A DNA stretch of 64,000 bases from NCBI GenBank assembly GCA_963788965.1, contig CAWBIK010000006.1:2046001-2110000 (forward strand), read 5' to 3'. The notes beneath the pieces are model-generated. The model was not told the origin of the DNA and made no database searches. It worked only from the letters and a program-made list of their open reading frames with translations. Below are positions 61,550 to 64,000 of this stretch, piece by piece (position 1 is the first letter of the stretch; each line of letters begins with the position of its first letter). This stretch comes from QHXQ01 sp963788965. Lineage in GTDB: Bacteria > Acidobacteriota > Blastocatellia > Pyrinomonadales > Pyrinomonadaceae. Made by a program: the position numbers and the translations under genes.

Positions 61550-63261
61550 CGCGCAAGCTCCTCAAACTGTGGTGTGGGTACAATTAAAGCAGTGACAAGT
61601 GACAAGTGACAAGTTAACAGCCGTAAATCGTGAATTGTAAATAGATGAAACTCAGTTCTTGTCACTGCCGATTTACATTTACGATACTGCTTGTCTGCGC
61701 GCTCGCGGGCGACGAGCAGGCGACGCAGGATTTTGCCGGAGGGTGATTTGGGAATCTGCTCGATGAACTCAAGCCGGCGCACCTTCTTGTAGGGCGCGAC
61801 GCGGCCGGCAACGTAAGTCAGCAACTCTTCGTGGGTCGTGCCTGCGGCGTTCGGCTTCAACACGACGAAGGCTTTGGGCACTTCGCCCGCTGCTTCGTCG
61901 GGACTCGGCACGACCGCTGCATCGGCCACCGCCGGGTGCGTCAAAAGCAGGGCTTCCAATTCGGCGGGCGCAACTTGAAAGCCTTTGTATTTGATCAGTT
62001 CCTTCAAGCGGTCCACGATGTAGAAATAACCCGCAGCGTCGGCATAGCCGATGTCGCCCGTGTGCAGCCAGCCGTCGGCGTCAACGGTCTGCGCGGTTGC
62101 GGTCGGGTTGTTCAAATAGCCGTGCATCACCTGCGGCCCGCGCACGCAAATTTCGCCACGCTCGTCTGCGCCTAACTCCGCGCCCGTGTCGCTGTCTATG
62201 ATCTTGCATTCGGTGTTCGGCGCGCACCAACCAACCGAGTCGTAGCGCGGTTCGGCCGGCGCGTGCGGCATCATGTGCGTGGCGGGCGCGGCCTCGGTCA
62301 TGCCGTAGCCTTGCTTGACGAAGCAGTTGAAGCGTTCAGCACATGCGCCCGCGATCTCCATGCTCAACGGCGCAGCCCCGGAAAAGATCGTCTTGAGCGA
62401 CGATAGATCATAGTCGGCGATCATGGGTTGACGTGTGAGCGCGAGCATGATGGGCGGGGCGAAGTGGGCGAACGTGACGCGGTACGTTTCGATGACGCGC
62501 AAGACTTCGCGCAACTCGAAGCGCGGCAGCAAGACTATGGTTGCACCTGCGCGCAAGCCTTGATTCATGATGACCTGCATGCCGTAGATGTGAAAGAGCG
62601 GCAGCACGCAGACGAGCGTGTCGTCGCCGCACGCGTGGTTCGTGCCCGCGATCTGGCAGAGGTTCGCCACGAGGTTGTGATGCGTCAACATCACGCCCTT
62701 TGGTAAGCCCGTCGTGCCGCTCGAATACGGCAACGCTGCCAGATCACGCCGCACGTCAAGTTCAACTTCGGGTGCGCGCGCGTCCGCTTCGAGGAGCGCC
62801 GCGAACGGCGTCGCCCCATTTGCGCCCGCGCCGACAACGAACGTCTCCTGCACCTGTGCATGCGCGGCCGCCGCCAACGCCTTGTCGAGACACGACGGCG
62901 CGGTCAGCAAAAACTTCACGTGCGCGTCCGTCAGTTGATGCGCGATCTCTTCAACGGTGTAGAGCGGATTGATCGGCGTGACGACGCCGCCCGCGAGCGT
63001 GACGCCGTGAAAGGCGACCGCATACTCGATTGTGTTCGGGCTAAAGATAGCGAACACGTCGCCCCGCTTTAAGCCGCGTGCTGCGAGCGCCGCCGCCACG
63101 CGTCGCACCTGTTCGTCCAAGGCCGCGTAACTGAGCGCGCGCCCGCTCATGCCGTCGATCAGCGCGGGCTTCGTATCGAGCGTGCGCGCTTGTGCAAGCA
63201 CGAACGGCGTCAGCGGCGTGTCAGGGATAGAGACTTCGGGGTAGGGGCTATGGAAGATCAT
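61546..63261 (-). CDS. Acyl-CoA synthetase, 4-coumarate:CoA ligase-like
   Basis: 571 residues. ATP/AMP signature YSSGTTGLPKGVML, FSGAAPLSMEIA, YGMTEAAPATH, GDIGYADAAGYFYIVDRLKELIKYKG and the C-terminal Lys PKSPSGKILRRLL. It activates an aryl or fatty acid as an adenylate and transfers it to CoA. The normal family end is near ...LLVARERA; here about 45 further residues are encoded by the GTGACAA heptad repeats and flanks (TCHLSLVTALIVP), so the original stop was probably lost. The stop overlaps the peptidase start. Confidence 0.92.
   Translation of the reverse strand: MIFHSPYPEVSIPDTPLTPFVLAQARTLDTKPALIDGMSGRALSYAALDEQVRRVAAALAARGLKRGDVFAIFSPNTIEYAVAFHGVTLAGGVVTPINPLYTVEEIAHQLTDAHVKFLLTAPSCLDKALAAAAHAQVQETFVVGAGANGATPFAALLEADARAPEVELDVRRDLAALPYSSGTTGLPKGVMLTHHNLVANLCQIAGTNHACGDDTLVCVLPLFHIYGMQVIMNQGLRAGATIVLLPRFELREVLRVIETYRVTFAHFAPPIMLALTRQPMIADYDLSSLKTIFSGAAPLSMEIAGACAERFNCFVKQGYGMTEAAPATHMMPHAPAEPRYDSVGWCAPNTECKIIDSDTGAELGADERGEICVRGPQVMHGYLNNPTATAQTVDADGWLHTGDIGYADAAGYFYIVDRLKELIKYKGFQVAPAELEALLLTHPAVADAAVVPSPDEAAGEVPKAFVVLKPNAAGTTHEELLTYVAGRVAPYKKVRRLEFIEQIPKSPSGKILRRLLVARERADKQYRKCKSAVTRTEFHLFTIHDLRLLTCHLSLVTALIVPTPQFEELAR
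61591..61686. repeat. GTGACAA heptads inside the ligase 3' end
   Basis: AGTGACAAGTGACAAGTGAC continues as AAGTTAAC, and CTTGTCACTGCC lies at 61659-61670, with TAAATCGTGAATTGTAAAT and ATTTACATTTACGA as a second inverted pair. Coding through it gives the tail of the acyl-CoA ligase. Confidence 0.8.
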
Positions 63262-63263
63262 AA

Positions 63264-63337
63264 GACAGTGACAAGTGACAAGTGATAACTGACGAGCGAG
63301 GCCGGCAGTTTAACTCGTCACTTGTCACTTGTCATTA
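63264..63337. repeat. GTGACAA hairpin upstream of the ligase
   Basis: GACAGTGACAAGTGACAAGTGA pairs with TCACTTGTCACTTGTC. The loop includes AACTGACGAGCGAGGCCGGCAGTTTAACTCG. The right arm touches the stop codon of the next gene (63335). Confidence 0.85.
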
Positions 63338-64000
63338 TCTAATCCGGTATGCGCGCCCGCTCCAAACGACGACGACTTCGCCGCCGAGTGCTTCGGCGAT
63401 GCGGCGCAGGTCGGGTTCGTCGGCGACGAGCGCGCGCCATTGGTCTGTGTCGCGCCGGACGTTGACCGTGGCTTGTCCGGCTCGATAAGCCGTGTCCACC
63501 CATGCGTTCTTCTGGCGGCGAAACTGCCGCCCCGCGATGCTGCGCGTCTCGGTCGATTCGTCCGTTGTTTCGGCGCGGCGCGCTCCGGTCGCATCGGGCC
63601 GGCGGCGTGCACTGCGCGTTGCAGTTGCGTCGCTCTCGCCTGCTTCCTTCGGCGGCGGCGACACACTCTTGGGCTTCGCGCTCATCGCCCTACTTGGGCC
63701 GTGTATGTCTTCATCGTCGCGCCCGCGCGCGCGTGCCTCTTCGCGTTCCTTCCTCGCTTCACGGCCCGCGTAGGTTATCTCCTCGTCGGCGCGCTTGTCG
63801 GCACTCGGCTGTGTGGTGGTCGGGGCTTTGGCTACTTCCGTTTTGGCTTGATCTTTATTCAGCCCGTCCATGACCGGCGCGGCCGCTGGCGGCTCTTGCG
63901 CGTATTGACTAGGCGGCAACGCGGTTTGCTGCGTGTTGCTTTGACTGTTGAGGCCCGCGCCCGCGTTCAAGTTCGGCACGTTCTGATTCACGGCCGCTAA
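63335..64000 (-). CDS. Unknown protein, 3' part (start outside window)
   Basis: The frame is open to the right end (codon before the GTG at 63991 is sense), so the start lies beyond the window. The visible part is low-complexity and charged (SADKRADEEITYAGREARKEREEARARGRDDED, PPPKEAGESD), then a compact C-terminal domain RSIAGRQFRRQKNAWVDTAYRAGQATVNVRRDTDQWRALVADEPDLRRIAEALGGEVVVVWSGRAYRIR. A similar ending occurs in Acidobacteria proteins with N-terminal vWA or TonB-like parts, as far as I recall; this is not verified. Confidence 0.6.
   Translation of the reverse strand, partial: LAAVNQNVPNLNAGAGLNSQSNTQQTALPPSQYAQEPPAAAPVMDGLNKDQAKTEVAKAPTTTQPSADKRADEEITYAGREARKEREEARARGRDDEDIHGPSRAMSAKPKSVSPPPKEAGESDATATRSARRRPDATGARRAETTDESTETRSIAGRQFRRQKNAWVDTAYRAGQATVNVRRDTDQWRALVADEPDLRRIAEALGGEVVVVWSGRAYRIR

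Overview
The window reads as a GC-rich chromosome segment, most likely from an Acidobacteriota bacterium of the Blastocatellia type. That placement is an inference from gene content: zinc-ribbon/TonB proteins, DUF1501 and DUF1800 pairs, very large TPR proteins, a UGA-containing selD, a short NfeD and diverse R-M and Tn elements. No rRNA is present; the only RNA gene is tRNA-Glu(TTC).

Layout. 0.0-15.9 kb (minus strand): one long operon encoding a membrane-anchored beta-propeller, a VIT/von Willebrand A protein, a giant TPR protein of about 2,680 residues, a membrane-anchored unknown, a DUF3352-like protein and a cupin. Nearly every gene here is interrupted by single-base frameshifts. 16.1-18.2 kb: nicotinamidase, MOSC protein, a 54-aa basic protein and a MobB-like P-loop protein. 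18.3-21.3 kb: an unknown protein and two convergent paralogous ATP-grasp ligases. 21.5-25.2 kb: an ECF sigma factor with an overlapping zinc-ribbon/TonB gene, and selD whose own codon 12 is UGA. 25.4-34.5 kb: tRNA-Glu, TPR protein, NfeD-like protein, lnt, prfB (programmed frameshift), ftsK and a ComEA-like protein. 34.5-37.9 kb: cupin and comEC.

37.9-45.2 kb is an AT-richer mobile island. Its outer edges carry inverted arrays of a ~20-bp motif (core GTCGTTGCGAAT), as at the ends of Tn7-like transposons. Inside are an IS3, an IS4-like element, a TniQ/TnsD-type gene with a C-terminal zinc ribbon and HTH, two overlapping unknown membrane-protein genes, and a complete IS1595 element with a perfect 8-bp target duplication. 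The right edge abuts the stop codon of rlmD.

45.2-50.8 kb: rlmD, an unknown, coaX, a GT1 glycosyltransferase, birA and a small membrane protein. 50.9-54.9 kb: a 21-bp minisatellite and a type IIG/ISP-like restriction-modification gene split into two ORFs by a hicB-hicA toxin-antitoxin pair, all four in one tight operon. 54.9-64.0 kb: small lipoprotein, membrane protein, YceI, DUF1501 and DUF1800 proteins, M28 peptidase, acyl-CoA ligase, and the 3' part of an unknown gene.

A window-wide feature is a set of about 14 intergenic hairpins whose arms are short tandem repeats (often 7-mers), with different sequence at each locus. They usually sit at gene ends and sometimes intrude into coding sequence. 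The density of one-base indels, mostly insertions and including one in selD, suggests unpolished sequence in places, so frameshifted genes are described as single loci.
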